Source: Clostridiaceae bacterium (GTDB taxonomy: Bacteria; Bacillota; Clostridia; Oscillospirales; QAMX01). Taken from it: a DNA stretch of 26,947 nucleotides. The stretch covers positions 1 through 26,947 of the forward strand of contig JAEDGJ010000010.1 in the NCBI GenBank assembly GCA_016297585.1, read 5' to 3'. Shown in pieces: positions 1 to 7,334 of this stretch (position 1 is its first letter; each line of letters begins with the position of its first letter). Position numbers and translations under genes: made by a program. The notes beneath the pieces are model-generated. The model made no database searches and was not told the DNA's origin. It saw only the letters and a list, made by a program, of their open reading frames with translations.

Positions 1-581
1 CCCTGCTGCTGGTCGTCGCGGTCTACTTAAACTGGAGCTACAGCCGGGATTTCGATCCCGACGACACCGGCGCGGCGCTCGCCACGACGTCCGCCGAGGA
101 AAACGCCGCCCTGACCGCAGAGGGCGCGGAGACGCTGTCCGACGCCAAGCGCTTTGCCGACAACGAATGGACCCTGCAGACCGAAAAAGATACCGCCGCA
201 CCCTCCGGCGCCGTCACGCAGCTTTCCGAGTATTTCTCCAATGCCCGCCTGTCCCGCCAGCAGTCCAAGGATGAGGCGCTGAATATTCTGCAGACGACGC
301 TTGCCGACGCCAATTCCTCCTCCGACGCCAAAACCAGCGCGGAGACCGCCATCGCGGCGCTCGCCGCCAACGCCATCAGCGAGTCGCGCATCGAAAGCCT
401 CGTCATCGCCAAGGGTTTTGACGACTGCGTCGCCATCATCGACGGCAAGACCGTCAGCGTCGTCGTCTCCCCGCCGGAGGACGGCCTCATCAGCTCGGAC
501 GTCGCCAAGATCAAGGACATCGTCATCGCCGAAACGCAGGTCAGCGCCGATAAAATCCGCATTATCGAAGCCGGCGCGTAA
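1..581 (+). CDS. spoIIIAH: Stage III sporulation protein AH (SpoIIIAH), 5' end missing
   Basis: The open frame enters from the left edge (codons start at base 3) and ends at TAA 579-581, giving 192 visible residues. The first visible residues (LLLVVAVYLNWSY) are the end of an N-terminal membrane anchor. An Asp/Ala/Glu-rich linker follows, then a compact domain whose central stretch (ARLSRQQSKDEALNILQ) and end (VSADKIRIIEAG) match the SpoIIIAH YscJ/FliF-like ring-forming domain. In sporulating Firmicutes SpoIIIAH sits in the mother-cell membrane and pairs with forespore SpoIIQ to form the feeding-tube channel. It is normally the last gene of the spoIIIA operon, which fits the strong terminator directly after it. 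Only the N-terminal cytoplasmic residues and part of the anchor are missing. It is the main evidence that the host forms endospores. Confidence 0.88.
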   Translation, partial: LLLVVAVYLNWSYSRDFDPDDTGAALATTSAEENAALTAEGAETLSDAKRFADNEWTLQTEKDTAAPSGAVTQLSEYFSNARLSRQQSKDEALNILQTTLADANSSSDAKTSAETAIAALAANAISESRIESLVIAKGFDDCVAIIDGKTVSVVVSPPEDGLISSDVAKIKDIVIAETQVSADKIRIIEAGA

Positions 582-598
582 CAGATCTTCTCTTTTCC

Positions 599-646
599 CG
601 TCCCCGCCGCGCATCGCCCGGAAAACCGCGATGCGCGGCGGGGACG
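599..646 (+). terminator. Strong intrinsic terminator after spoIIIAH
   Basis: A perfect 19-bp GC-rich stem (arms 599-617 and 628-646) encloses a 10-base loop, with a U-rich tail (TATTATTTTAT) on the + strand. It starts 17 bases after the spoIIIAH stop codon. It should separate the sporulation operon from the vegetative cdaA operon. Confidence 0.88.
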
Positions 647-705
647 TATTATTTTATAAAACGCCGTTCACCGAAAGTTAATGCCCTTTCTGCCGGAAAA
701 CGCCC

Positions 706-734
706 TTGATTCTCCGGGCATTTCGTGCTACAAT
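706..734 (+). promoter_or_regulatory. Sigma-A promoter P1 of the cdaA operon
   Basis: -35 TTGATT (706-711), a 17-bp spacer and -10 TACAAT (729-734), with an extended -10 TG at 726-727. The predicted transcript starts near 741 and has a leader of about 165 nt before cdaA. Confidence 0.75.
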
Positions 735-749
735 ATATACGGCGGTTTT

Positions 750-860
750 ATGTCCGCAGGGCAGGGAAGTCCCGTTTTGGGATTCTTTCGTTTTTTTTCG
801 TTTTTTGAAAGGTTTTCCCCTTCACAAAACGTCTCTATTATGTTAGAATATATGGAATAA
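750..860 (+). other. Possible Phe-rich leader ORF upstream of cdaA (uncertain)
   Basis: ATG at 750, nine bases past the predicted P1 start, opens a 36-codon frame ending TAA 858-860. Residues 12-22 read FFRFFSFFERF, seven Phe in eleven. The Phe run is encoded by the T-rich tract at 783-807, so it may simply follow from base composition. There is no good ribosome binding site (only GGCGG close to the ATG), and P2 lies inside the frame. It could be a leader peptide, part of an attenuator, or chance. Confidence 0.2.
821..849 (+). promoter_or_regulatory. Sigma-A promoter P2 of the cdaA operon
   Basis: -35 TTCACA (821-826), a 17-bp spacer and -10 TAGAAT (844-849), with an extended -10 TG at 841-842. 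It lies 115 bp downstream of P1 and would give a leader of about 48 nt. Confidence 0.7.
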
Positions 861-904
861 GGGTTTTGGTCTTTTTTTCTACGCGGACGGAACGAAGGTG
901 ACTT

Positions 905-1825
905 ATGTTTAATTTCAGCGCGATCATCACGAAGCTGCCGCATTTTCTGCGCGTCGCCACCCTGTGGGACGTTTTCGAAATCCTGCTGGTCGCTTTTCTC
1001 GTATACAAACTGATGATGTTCATCCACAATACCAGTGTGGAACGTGTCTTAAAGGGCATCCTGATCCTGCTTGTCGCCATGCCGATCTCGGAATGGCTGA
1101 ATCTGAACGTCATCAACTTCATTCTGCGCAATACCATGCAGATCGGCCTCGTCGCCATCCTCATCATGTTCCAGCCCGAGCTGCGCCGGATGCTTGAAAG
1201 CGTCGGCGGCACGGGGCTGCAGAAGATCTTCGAGCGCGAGAACGTCGAAAGCGAAACGCGCGAGATGATCCGCGAGATCGTCGACGCCTGCACCTCCATG
1301 TCCTGGTCGCGCACGGGCGCGCTGATCGTCTTCGAACGCAAAAACAGCCTCGACAACATCGTCACCGCCTCAACGGCCGTCGATGCCCGGGTTTCAAGCC
1401 AGCTCGTCCGCAACATCTTTTTCAAGAACTCGCCGCTGCACGACGGCGCGATGGTCATCAAAAAGGCGCGCGTCATGCTGGCCGGCTGCGTTCTGCCGCT
1501 CTCCGAAAACGAGGAGCTTTCCAAGGATCTCGGCACCCGCCACCGCGCGGGCATCGGCATCTCCGAGGTCTCCGACGCCGTCTCCGTCATGGTCTCCGAG
1601 GAAACGGGCGCGATCTCCATCGCCACGCGCGGCGTCATCCGCCGCGGACTGTCGCCGGAGGCGCTGGAAAAAGCGCTGACCGCGGAGCTCATCACCTCCG
1701 ACGAGGAGCGGGAGAAGTCCGCCGTCACGCAGATCAAGCGCGGGCTCGCGGGCGTCAATCCGAAAAAACTGATCCGGCGCGGCAAAAAGAACGCCTCCGA
1801 CGGAAAGGAGGATGATGCGCAGTGA
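905..1825 (+). CDS. cdaA: Diadenylate cyclase CdaA (c-di-AMP synthase)
   Basis: 306 residues. It joins two ATP into cyclic di-AMP, the second messenger that controls potassium and osmolyte uptake and wall homeostasis in Firmicutes. The N-terminus carries three membrane helices (about residues 22-42, 48-65 and 72-92), as in the CdaA (TIGR00159) class. The DAC domain follows, with the two diagnostic motifs: DGA at 180-182 (in SPLHDGAMV) and RHR at 212-214 (in GTRHRAGIG). The ATG at 905 is preceded by GAAGGTGA. It opens the long operon and overlaps cdaR by 4 bp, the usual cdaA-cdaR arrangement, where CdaR modulates the cyclase. glmM, the usual third gene, is not next. The C-terminal tail is rich in Lys/Arg/Asp. 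Confidence 0.96.
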   Translation: MFNFSAIITKLPHFLRVATLWDVFEILLVAFLVYKLMMFIHNTSVERVLKGILILLVAMPISEWLNLNVINFILRNTMQIGLVAILIMFQPELRRMLESVGGTGLQKIFERENVESETREMIREIVDACTSMSWSRTGALIVFERKNSLDNIVTASTAVDARVSSQLVRNIFFKNSPLHDGAMVIKKARVMLAGCVLPLSENEELSKDLGTRHRAGIGISEVSDAVSVMVSEETGAISIATRGVIRRGLSPEALEKALTAELITSDEEREKSAVTQIKRGLAGVNPKKLIRRGKKNASDGKEDDAQ

Positions 1826-3066
1826 GAGCCTGGATGAAAAAGCACCACGTCATCATGCGTCTGACCTCCCTCCTGATCGCGATGTTTTTGTGGTTCTACG
1901 TCATCTATCAGGAAAACCCCGAAAAAACCGTGTCCTTCTCGGACGTTCCGGTCAGACTTCTCAACGAGGAGACGCTGAAAAACCGCTACAGCCTTCGCGT
2001 CGTCGGGGAGGACGAGATCACCGTGACGGTCAAGCTCTCCGGCACCTTCAGCCGGCTTGAAAACCTCTCCGCGTCCGATCTGCGCGTCACCGCAGACCTC
2101 GGAAAAATCACCGAGCCCGGCACCTATACGCTTTCCTACGACATCGCCGCCGTCGACGGCGTCACCGTGGTCGAGCGCTCGCCCGACATCACCGTAGTCG
2201 TCGACGAGCAGATCACCCTCGAGCTGCCCGTCAACGTCTCGATTTCCGGCACTCTTTCAGACGGTCTTGTCGCCGACCTCGCCATCGTCGATCCCGTGAC
2301 GGTTCGCGTCTCCGGACTCCGCGCCGAGCTCTCCGGCGCCGCCTCCGCGCAGGTCACCGTTTCCGCCTCCGAGCTGACCGGATCCTTCTCCTCCGACATG
2401 GCCTACGTCGTGCTGGACGAAACCGGAAAACCCGTTCAGGCGGAATCGATGGAGTACATCGACGAAACGGTGCATGTGGAAATCCCCGTCTACCGCGAAC
2501 GCACGGTTCCGCTGCGGATGGACATCGTCTACGGCAACGCCGCGACGGAGGACAATACCGTCGTCTCGCTCTCGCAGGATTCCGTCACCGTTTACGGCGA
2601 CATCGACACCGTGGACGCCTTAAACGAAATCGTCCTCGACACCGTGGATGTCTCTTCCTTTACCGGCGAATACCACAGCGAATATCCCATTAAGCTCCCC
2701 GACGGCGTGTGGCTCCGCGGCGAAGAGGACACGGTCAGCGTGGATATCACCTACACGAACCTGGAAACGCGTCAGGTCGTCGTTACCGACATCCGCATCG
2801 TCAATATCCCGCTGCGCTACAACGTCAAGGCCGATACCGCCGAGGTCTATGTCACCGTGCGCGGCACCCCCGAGCAGCTCGACGCCCTCGTTTCCGGCGA
2901 CATCGCCGTGCAGGCCGATTTGACGGATCTGACCCTCATCAACGGTATGCAAAAGGTGCCCGCCGAGGTGGTGCTCGGAGAAAACGTCTCCGACCTGGGC
3001 ATTTTCGGCGACTATTCCATTGTGATCTATTCGGAGAAGCTCTCCGGAACGATGCTTTTCAACTGA
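1822..3066 (+). CDS. cdaR: CdaR, YbbR-domain regulator of the diadenylate cyclase
   Basis: 414 residues. One N-terminal membrane helix (about residues 11-30, ending in FLWFYVIYQ) is followed by an extracytoplasmic region of about four YbbR repeats, near residues 70-115, 155-195, 250-290 and 340-375. Each is a beta-rich unit with the hydrophobic V-x-V-x-G pattern (for example VTVKLSGTFSRL and VYVTVRGTPEQL). CdaR proteins bind membrane-bound CdaA and modulate c-di-AMP output. I chose GTG 1822, which overlaps the cdaA stop as GTGA, because AAAGGAGG (1805-1812) is well spaced for it. ATG 1834 is too far away. The 4-bp overlap implies translational coupling with cdaA. Confidence 0.93.
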   Translation: MRAWMKKHHVIMRLTSLLIAMFLWFYVIYQENPEKTVSFSDVPVRLLNEETLKNRYSLRVVGEDEITVTVKLSGTFSRLENLSASDLRVTADLGKITEPGTYTLSYDIAAVDGVTVVERSPDITVVVDEQITLELPVNVSISGTLSDGLVADLAIVDPVTVRVSGLRAELSGAASAQVTVSASELTGSFSSDMAYVVLDETGKPVQAESMEYIDETVHVEIPVYRERTVPLRMDIVYGNAATEDNTVVSLSQDSVTVYGDIDTVDALNEIVLDTVDVSSFTGEYHSEYPIKLPDGVWLRGEEDTVSVDITYTNLETRQVVVTDIRIVNIPLRYNVKADTAEVYVTVRGTPEQLDALVSGDIAVQADLTDLTLINGMQKVPAEVVLGENVSDLGIFGDYSIVIYSEKLSGTMLFN

Positions 3067-3068
3067 TT

Positions 3069-3482
3069 ATGACACAAAAAGCAAGAGTTATCCGCACAAA
3101 TCCGGATCATACCGCCCTGATCGAGGTGCTGCGCTTTCCCGCCTGCGCGGGTTGTGACGCGGGCGCCGCATGCGACGCCTGTGACAGGGCCGAGGCACGC
3201 CCCCAGCGCGCGCTCGTGCGCAATCCCGCCGGCATCGACGCGCAGCCCGGGGAAACGGTCGTTGTCGAAACGGAGTCCTCGCGCATGCTTCTGACCGCCT
3301 TCATCGTCTATTTTCTGCCGCTTGCCGCCTTCATCGCCGGATACCTGATCGGCGGTTCCTCGCTCTGGGGCGCCGCCGCCGTCGTGCCGACCGGCGTTCT
3401 CGCGTTTCTCTACAACCGCCGCGTCTCCGGCAACGGCTTTCTGACCGCGTCGATCGTCTCGCGCGGCGATACGGAGAGCTGA
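3069..3482 (+). CDS. RseC/MucC-like (SoxR-reducing family) small membrane protein
   Basis: 137 residues. The N-terminal cytoplasmic part has two CxxC pairs (C26/C29 and C35/C38), followed by a short beta-type segment with GETVVVE. Two membrane helices follow (about residues 78-97 and 100-117) and then a short polar tail. This order (Cys cluster, small beta domain, two helices) is that of the RseC/MucC family (PF04246). Some proteobacterial members act with Rsx/Rnf-type complexes in reducing SoxR. In Clostridia the partner is unknown, so a redox or metal role is inference. It starts 2 bases after the cdaR stop, with no strong ribosome binding site, so translation is probably coupled. It is the first of three cysteine-rich genes in a row. 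Confidence 0.75.
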   Translation: MTQKARVIRTNPDHTALIEVLRFPACAGCDAGAACDACDRAEARPQRALVRNPAGIDAQPGETVVVETESSRMLLTAFIVYFLPLAAFIAGYLIGGSSLWGAAAVVPTGVLAFLYNRRVSGNGFLTASIVSRGDTES

Positions 3483-3486
3483 CAGG

Positions 3487-4383
3487 GTGTTCGGGTATAT
3501 CCGTCCGTACAAGCCGGAGCTGAAGGTCTGGGAATATGAGCTGTTCCGCGCGGCTTACTGCGGACTCTGCCATACGCTCGGGAGCCGTTACGGTTTTTTC
3601 TGGCGCTTTCTGCTGAATTACGACTTCTGCTACCTCGCGGTTCTGCTGTCCGGCGCCGGGAAGCAGCCCTGCGACTTCTGTGACCGCCGGTGCGTTGCGT
3701 CTCCGTTTCGCCGCCGGCGCGTGCTGAAAACCACGCCCGCGCTCGAGTATTCCGCCGACGCGACCGTGCTTTTAACCTACTATAAGGTGCGCGACGGCAT
3801 CCGGGACGAGCGCGGCGCCAAAAAGCTCGCGATGCGCCTCCTTGCGCGTCTGATGCGCCGCGGCTTCCGGCGTGCGGCGACCTTCCGACCGGCGCTCGAC
3901 GGCGCCGTCCGCGAAAACATGGCCGCACTGGATGCGCTGGAGGACAGCCGCTGTCCCTCGCTGGACCGTGCGGCGGACACGTTTGCAAAGATCCTCGCCG
4001 CGGCCGCGGCGGATATCCCGTCTCCGCAGGTATCCCGGCCGCTGCGCGAGCTTTTGTACCACACCGGCCGCTGGGTCTACATCGCCGACGCCTGGAACGA
4101 CGTGGAAGACGATCTCCAAAGCGGCAGCTACAATCCGATCATCCTGCGCCATTCCCTGACCGCGCCGCCGGGGCGCGAGGAAGGGGAGGCGCTTTACGAC
4201 ACGCTCGAGCTGTCCGCGGCGGCGGCGGCCGACGCGTTTTCGCTGATGCAGCTCGGAAGCTTTTCCGGCATCGTCGGCAACGTTCTCTATCTCGGCATGC
4301 CCGCCGCGGCAAAGCAGATCCGCTCCGGCGGCTATCAGCCGCTGAATGCTCACAAAAGGGGAAGAAAACATGGATCCTTATAA
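3487..4383 (+). CDS. DUF5685 family protein, function unknown
   Basis: 298 residues. The N-terminus (MFGYIRPYKPELKVWEYE, then YCGLC) is the signature of DUF5685, a clostridial family without an assigned role. Five cysteines cluster near the start: C25xxC28, then C62xxC65xxxC69. The rest looks alpha-helical. Two acidic motifs stand out. One is D103-G-I-R-D107-E108, near the end of a helix. The other is D201-A-W-N-D205-V-E-D-D209, followed by QSGSYNP. Their spacing and surroundings recall the paired DxxxD motifs of squalene/phytoene synthases, but the relationship is unproven. The start is GTG 3487, 4 bases after the preceding stop. The last 14 bases overlap the J-domain gene, so the pair is coupled. 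Confidence 0.8.
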   Translation: MFGYIRPYKPELKVWEYELFRAAYCGLCHTLGSRYGFFWRFLLNYDFCYLAVLLSGAGKQPCDFCDRRCVASPFRRRRVLKTTPALEYSADATVLLTYYKVRDGIRDERGAKKLAMRLLARLMRRGFRRAATFRPALDGAVRENMAALDALEDSRCPSLDRAADTFAKILAAAAADIPSPQVSRPLRELLYHTGRWVYIADAWNDVEDDLQSGSYNPIILRHSLTAPPGREEGEALYDTLELSAAAAADAFSLMQLGSFSGIVGNVLYLGMPAAAKQIRSGGYQPLNAHKRGRKHGSL

Positions 4384-4999
4384 GGTTCTGGGCGTTTCCA
4401 GAACAGCGTCGGACGAAGAAATCAAGCGCGCCTACCGCGACCTCGCCCGCAAGTACCATCCGGACAACTACGTCAACAACCCGCTGGCCGATCTCGCGCA
4501 GGAAAAGATGAAGGAGATCAACGAAGCCTACGACCGCATCCAGAAGGAACGGGCGGGCGGCGCTTCCTCCTCGTCCTCCTACGGCGGCTCGGACTCCGGA
4601 CAGAGCTATACCGGCTACTCCGGTTCCTCCGAATTCGCCGGCATCCGGCAGATGATCGCCTCCGGCAATCTCGACGGTGCGGAAGCCGCGCTGCAGCAGA
4701 TGAGCTCCCGCAGCGCCGAATGGAACTTCCTCATGGGCTCCATCTCCCTGCGCCGCGGCTGGTACGACGACGCCCGCCATTACTTCGAAACCGCCGTCAA
4801 TATGGATCCGCAGAACGGGGAATACCGCGCGGCGCTCCAGCAGCTTCGCAGCCGCGGGCATTTTTACCGCACCAATCAGGAAAACTACTCCGGAGGCAGC
4901 GCCTCGGGCGGCTGCAATGTCTGCGACACCTGCTCGTCCCTCATCCTCGCGGACTGCTGCTGTGAATGCATGGGCGGCGACCTGATCCCCTGCTGCTGA
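4370..4999 (+). CDS. J-domain protein with TPR-like middle and Cys-rich tail
   Basis: 209 residues. A J domain fills residues 1-62, with the HPD motif at 30-32 (KYHPDNY) that stimulates DnaK ATPase. A Ser/Gly-rich linker (about 63-85) leads to a helical TPR-like region (about 88-160, including GWYDDARHYFETAVNMDP). The last 28 residues hold nine cysteines: C182, C185, C188, C196-198, C200, C208 and C209. It lacks the zinc-finger and substrate-binding domains of true DnaJ, so it is a specialised co-chaperone and not the housekeeping DnaJ. I chose ATG 4370, with AAAGGGGA about 8 bases upstream, over ATG 4346, which would bury this site in coding sequence. It overlaps the DUF5685 gene by 14 bp, suggesting a partner relation. 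Confidence 0.88.
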   Translation: MDPYKVLGVSRTASDEEIKRAYRDLARKYHPDNYVNNPLADLAQEKMKEINEAYDRIQKERAGGASSSSSYGGSDSGQSYTGYSGSSEFAGIRQMIASGNLDGAEAALQQMSSRSAEWNFLMGSISLRRGWYDDARHYFETAVNMDPQNGEYRAALQQLRSRGHFYRTNQENYSGGSASGGCNVCDTCSSLILADCCCECMGGDLIPCC

Positions 5000-5021
5000 G
5001 TAAAAAAGAAGGCTCCCCGTT

Positions 5022-5534
5022 ATGGAAAGGCAGAATTCCCGTATGCTGGCCGTCGGCGCGATCGTCAGCGCGCTCGCCGTCGTGCTTTTGTATATCTCCT
5101 GCGTGCTGCCCACGCTGCAGCTGACCGTCGTCGCCGTTGCGGGCGTCCTCAGCGCGGCCGTGCTGATCGAATGCGGTCCGGGGCGCGCGGCGCTCGTGTA
5201 TCTGTGCGTCTCCGTTCTGTCGCTGCTGCTTTTGCCGGACAAGAGCTCCGCAGTGTTTTATGTCCTGTTTTTCGGGCATTATCCCATTGTGAAGTATGAG
5301 CTGGAGCGCATTCACAATCCCGTTTTCTGCTGGGCGGCAAAGCTTGCCGCCGGCAACCTCTGCATCGGCGCGCTGGCGCTGCTGCTGGCGCTTTTCTTCC
5401 CGGAGTGGCGCTTTGAATACCCGCTCTGGATCGTCTGGCTCCTCGGCATCGCCGTTTTCGTTCTCTTTGACCTCGCTTTAACCAGGCTGATCGCCTATTA
5501 CCAGTTTCGCATCAGACCCAAAATCATGCGATAA
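5022..5534 (+). CDS. Small integral membrane protein, function unknown
   Basis: 170 residues, strongly hydrophobic, with about five membrane helices: near residues 8-28, 30-48, 55-72, 107-126 and 132-152. The loop between helices 3 and 4 holds FGHYPIVKYELERIHNP, and the tail is basic (RIRPKIMR). The pattern resembles small clostridial membrane proteins related in shape to S-components of ECF vitamin transporters, but I see no family-defining motif, so no substrate is proposed. AAGAAGG lies about 10 bases before the ATG. It sits 22 bases after the J-domain gene and 17 bases before yicC. Confidence 0.7.
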   Translation: MERQNSRMLAVGAIVSALAVVLLYISCVLPTLQLTVVAVAGVLSAAVLIECGPGRAALVYLCVSVLSLLLLPDKSSAVFYVLFFGHYPIVKYELERIHNPVFCWAAKLAAGNLCIGALALLLALFFPEWRFEYPLWIVWLLGIAVFVLFDLALTRLIAYYQFRIRPKIMR

Positions 5535-5551
5535 AGGATGGAGTGCCCATC

Positions 5552-6427
5552 ATGAACAGTATGACCGGCTACGGCCGTGCACAGGGCTCCTTTGAGGGCC
5601 GCGACATCACCGTCGAGATCCGCGCCGTCAATCACCGCTATTTTGACTGCACCGTCAAGGCGGGCAGGCTCTACGGCTATCTCGAAGACCCCGTCAAGAA
5701 GGCGGCACAGGCGCGCGTCGCCCGCGGCAAGCTCGACATCTTCGTCACCGTCGACAATTCCCGCTCCGACGACGTCACCGTCGAAGCAAACGTCCACGTT
5801 TTTGAGGCGTATCTGAACAGCATGCGCGAGATGTGCGAAAAATACGCGCTGCGCGACGACATCTCCGTCACCGCCATCGGCCGCTATCCGGAGGTTTTCA
5901 GCGTCGTCGCCCGTCAGGCCGACGCCGAGGAGCTGACGCGCGACGTGCTGACCGTCACCGCCGCCGCGCTCGACGAGTTCGACGCCATGCGCGCCCGCGA
6001 AGGCCGCCGTCTCTGCGACGACATCCTGTCCCGCTGCGACGCCATCGACGCGATGGTCGACCGCATCGCCGTCCTCGCGCCGAAAAGCGTGGAGGCCTAC
6101 CGTGCAAGGCTCGAAGCGCGCATTTCGGAGCTTCTCTCCGGCGCGCAGCCCGACGAGCAGCGCATCATCACCGAAACCGCGGTCTACGCCGACCGCATCG
6201 CCATCGACGAAGAGCTGGTGCGCTTAAAGAGCCACCTGTCCCAGGCGCGCGGGATGCTCGCCTCCAACACGGCCATCGGCCGCAAGCTCGACTTCCTCGT
6301 GCAGGAGTTCAACCGCGAGGCCAACACCATCGGCTCGAAGGCGTCCGATCTCGAGATCACGCGTCTGGTCGTCGACATCAAGGCGGAAATCGAAAAAATC
6401 CGTGAACAGGTCCAGAACCTGGAGTAA
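5552..6427 (+). CDS. yicC: YicC/YloC family endoribonuclease
   Basis: 291 residues, the usual length for the family. The N-terminus is the hallmark MNSMTGYGRA. The C-terminal domain (DUF1732) carries the conserved block GRKLDFLVQEFNREANTIGS, near residues 241-260. Escherichia coli YicC and Bacillus YloC are metal-dependent endoribonucleases that form a clamp-like oligomer around RNA. The start at ATG 5552 is supported by GGAG at 5540-5543; an upstream in-frame GTG at 5543 overlaps that site and is unlikely. As in B. subtilis it is followed by remA, gmk and rpoZ. Confidence 0.95.
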   Translation: MNSMTGYGRAQGSFEGRDITVEIRAVNHRYFDCTVKAGRLYGYLEDPVKKAAQARVARGKLDIFVTVDNSRSDDVTVEANVHVFEAYLNSMREMCEKYALRDDISVTAIGRYPEVFSVVARQADAEELTRDVLTVTAAALDEFDAMRAREGRRLCDDILSRCDAIDAMVDRIAVLAPKSVEAYRARLEARISELLSGAQPDEQRIITETAVYADRIAIDEELVRLKSHLSQARGMLASNTAIGRKLDFLVQEFNREANTIGSKASDLEITRLVVDIKAEIEKIREQVQNLE

Positions 6428-6451
6428 TACGGCACGGGAGGCACGCATAAA

Positions 6452-6748
6452 ATGAAGCTCATCAACATCGGATTCGGCAACATGGTGTCCGCCGGACGGC
6501 TGGTCGCCATCGTCAGCCCCGAATCCGCTCCGATCAAACGCATCATCCGGGAGGCCACCGACCGCGGCGCGCTGATCGACGCCACCTACGGCCGCCGGAC
6601 GCGCGCGGTCATCATCATGGATTCCGACCACGTCGTTCTGTCCGCGCTCCAGCCCGAGACCGTCGCCAACCGGCTCTATGAGCGCGACGACGCCGAGGAA
6701 GGCGAGGAAATCGCCGTGGAAGAGGAGGCGGAAGATGACAATGCCTGA
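6452..6748 (+). CDS. remA: RemA-type DNA-binding regulator (DUF370)
   Basis: 98 residues. The conserved core INIGFGNMVSAGRLVAIVSP and the following IKRIIREA segment identify the DUF370/RemA family. In B. subtilis RemA is a ring-forming DNA-binding activator of biofilm matrix genes and osmolyte systems. This copy has an acidic C-terminal extension (about residues 80-98, nearly all Glu/Asp/Ala), somewhat longer than in the Bacillus protein. GGGAGG (6436-6441) precedes the ATG. Its last codons overlap the start of gmk, so the two are probably coupled. The same order (yicC, remA, gmk) is conserved in Bacilli and Clostridia. Confidence 0.93.
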   Translation: MKLINIGFGNMVSAGRLVAIVSPESAPIKRIIREATDRGALIDATYGRRTRAVIIMDSDHVVLSALQPETVANRLYERDDAEEGEEIAVEEEAEDDNA

Positions 6749-7319
6749 ACGCGGCGCACTGATCGTCTTTACCGGCCCCTCCGGCGTCGGCAAGGGCACC
6801 GTTCTCGACGCGCTGGAAGCCTCCGGCGCACACTTTTTCCGCTCCGTTTCCGCAACGACCCGCGCGCCCCGTCCGGGAGAGGAGGAACGCGGCGCGTACC
6901 ACTTCATGACCGTGCCGGAGTTTGAACGGCTGATCGCCGAGGACCGGCTCCTTGAGCACGCCGAATACGTCGGCCAGTACTACGGCACCCCCGCGGCGCC
7001 CGTGGACGAGGCGCTCCGTGAGGGGACGGACGTCATCCTCGAGATCGAGGTACAGGGCGCGCTCCAGGTGCGCAAAAAGCGTCCGGACGCGGTGCTTGTA
7101 TTCCTGCTGCCGCCGTCGATGGAGGAGCTGGAACGCCGGCTCCGCAAAAGAGGCACCGAATCGGAGGACAAAATCCGCAGGCGTCTTGAAAAAGCGTCGG
7201 CGGAATGCGCGATGTCCGACGCCTTTGACTATAAAATCATCAGCGACGTGCCGGAGCTCTCCGCCGCCAGACTGGCGGAAATCATCCGCGCCGCCCGCCG
7301 CAGCCAGCCGACAAACTGA
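6735..7319 (+). CDS. gmk: Guanylate kinase
   Basis: 194 residues. It phosphorylates GMP to GDP with ATP in the cytoplasm. The P-loop GPSGVGKGT lies at residues 14-22. The GMP-binding lid region follows, with SATTRAPRPGEEERGAYHF and the EYVGQYYGTP motif. Later IEVQGALQVRKK gives the conserved vQGA/R segment, and RLRKRGTESED the lid arginines. The start is ATG 6735, 6 bases after GAGGAGG (6722-6728); ATG 6741 is a second possibility. It overlaps the end of remA by 14 bp. Confidence 0.96.
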   Translation: MTMPERGALIVFTGPSGVGKGTVLDALEASGAHFFRSVSATTRAPRPGEEERGAYHFMTVPEFERLIAEDRLLEHAEYVGQYYGTPAAPVDEALREGTDVILEIEVQGALQVRKKRPDAVLVFLLPPSMEELERRLRKRGTESEDKIRRRLEKASAECAMSDAFDYKIISDVPELSAARLAEIIRAARRSQPTN

Positions 7320-7334
7320 AAGGAAGTTTTTCTT

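Noticed and set aside
764..800. Possible terminator or attenuator hairpin before the T-run in the cdaA leader
   Set aside because: The best stem I can draw is TCCC/GGGA, only 4 bp. It is too weak to call without a folding calculation and comparative data.
4346..4369. Upstream ATG giving an 8-residue longer J-domain protein
   Set aside because: The ribosome binding site AAAGGGGA lies inside this extension and is placed for ATG 4370, and J domains usually begin just before the conserved Tyr of DPYKVLG.
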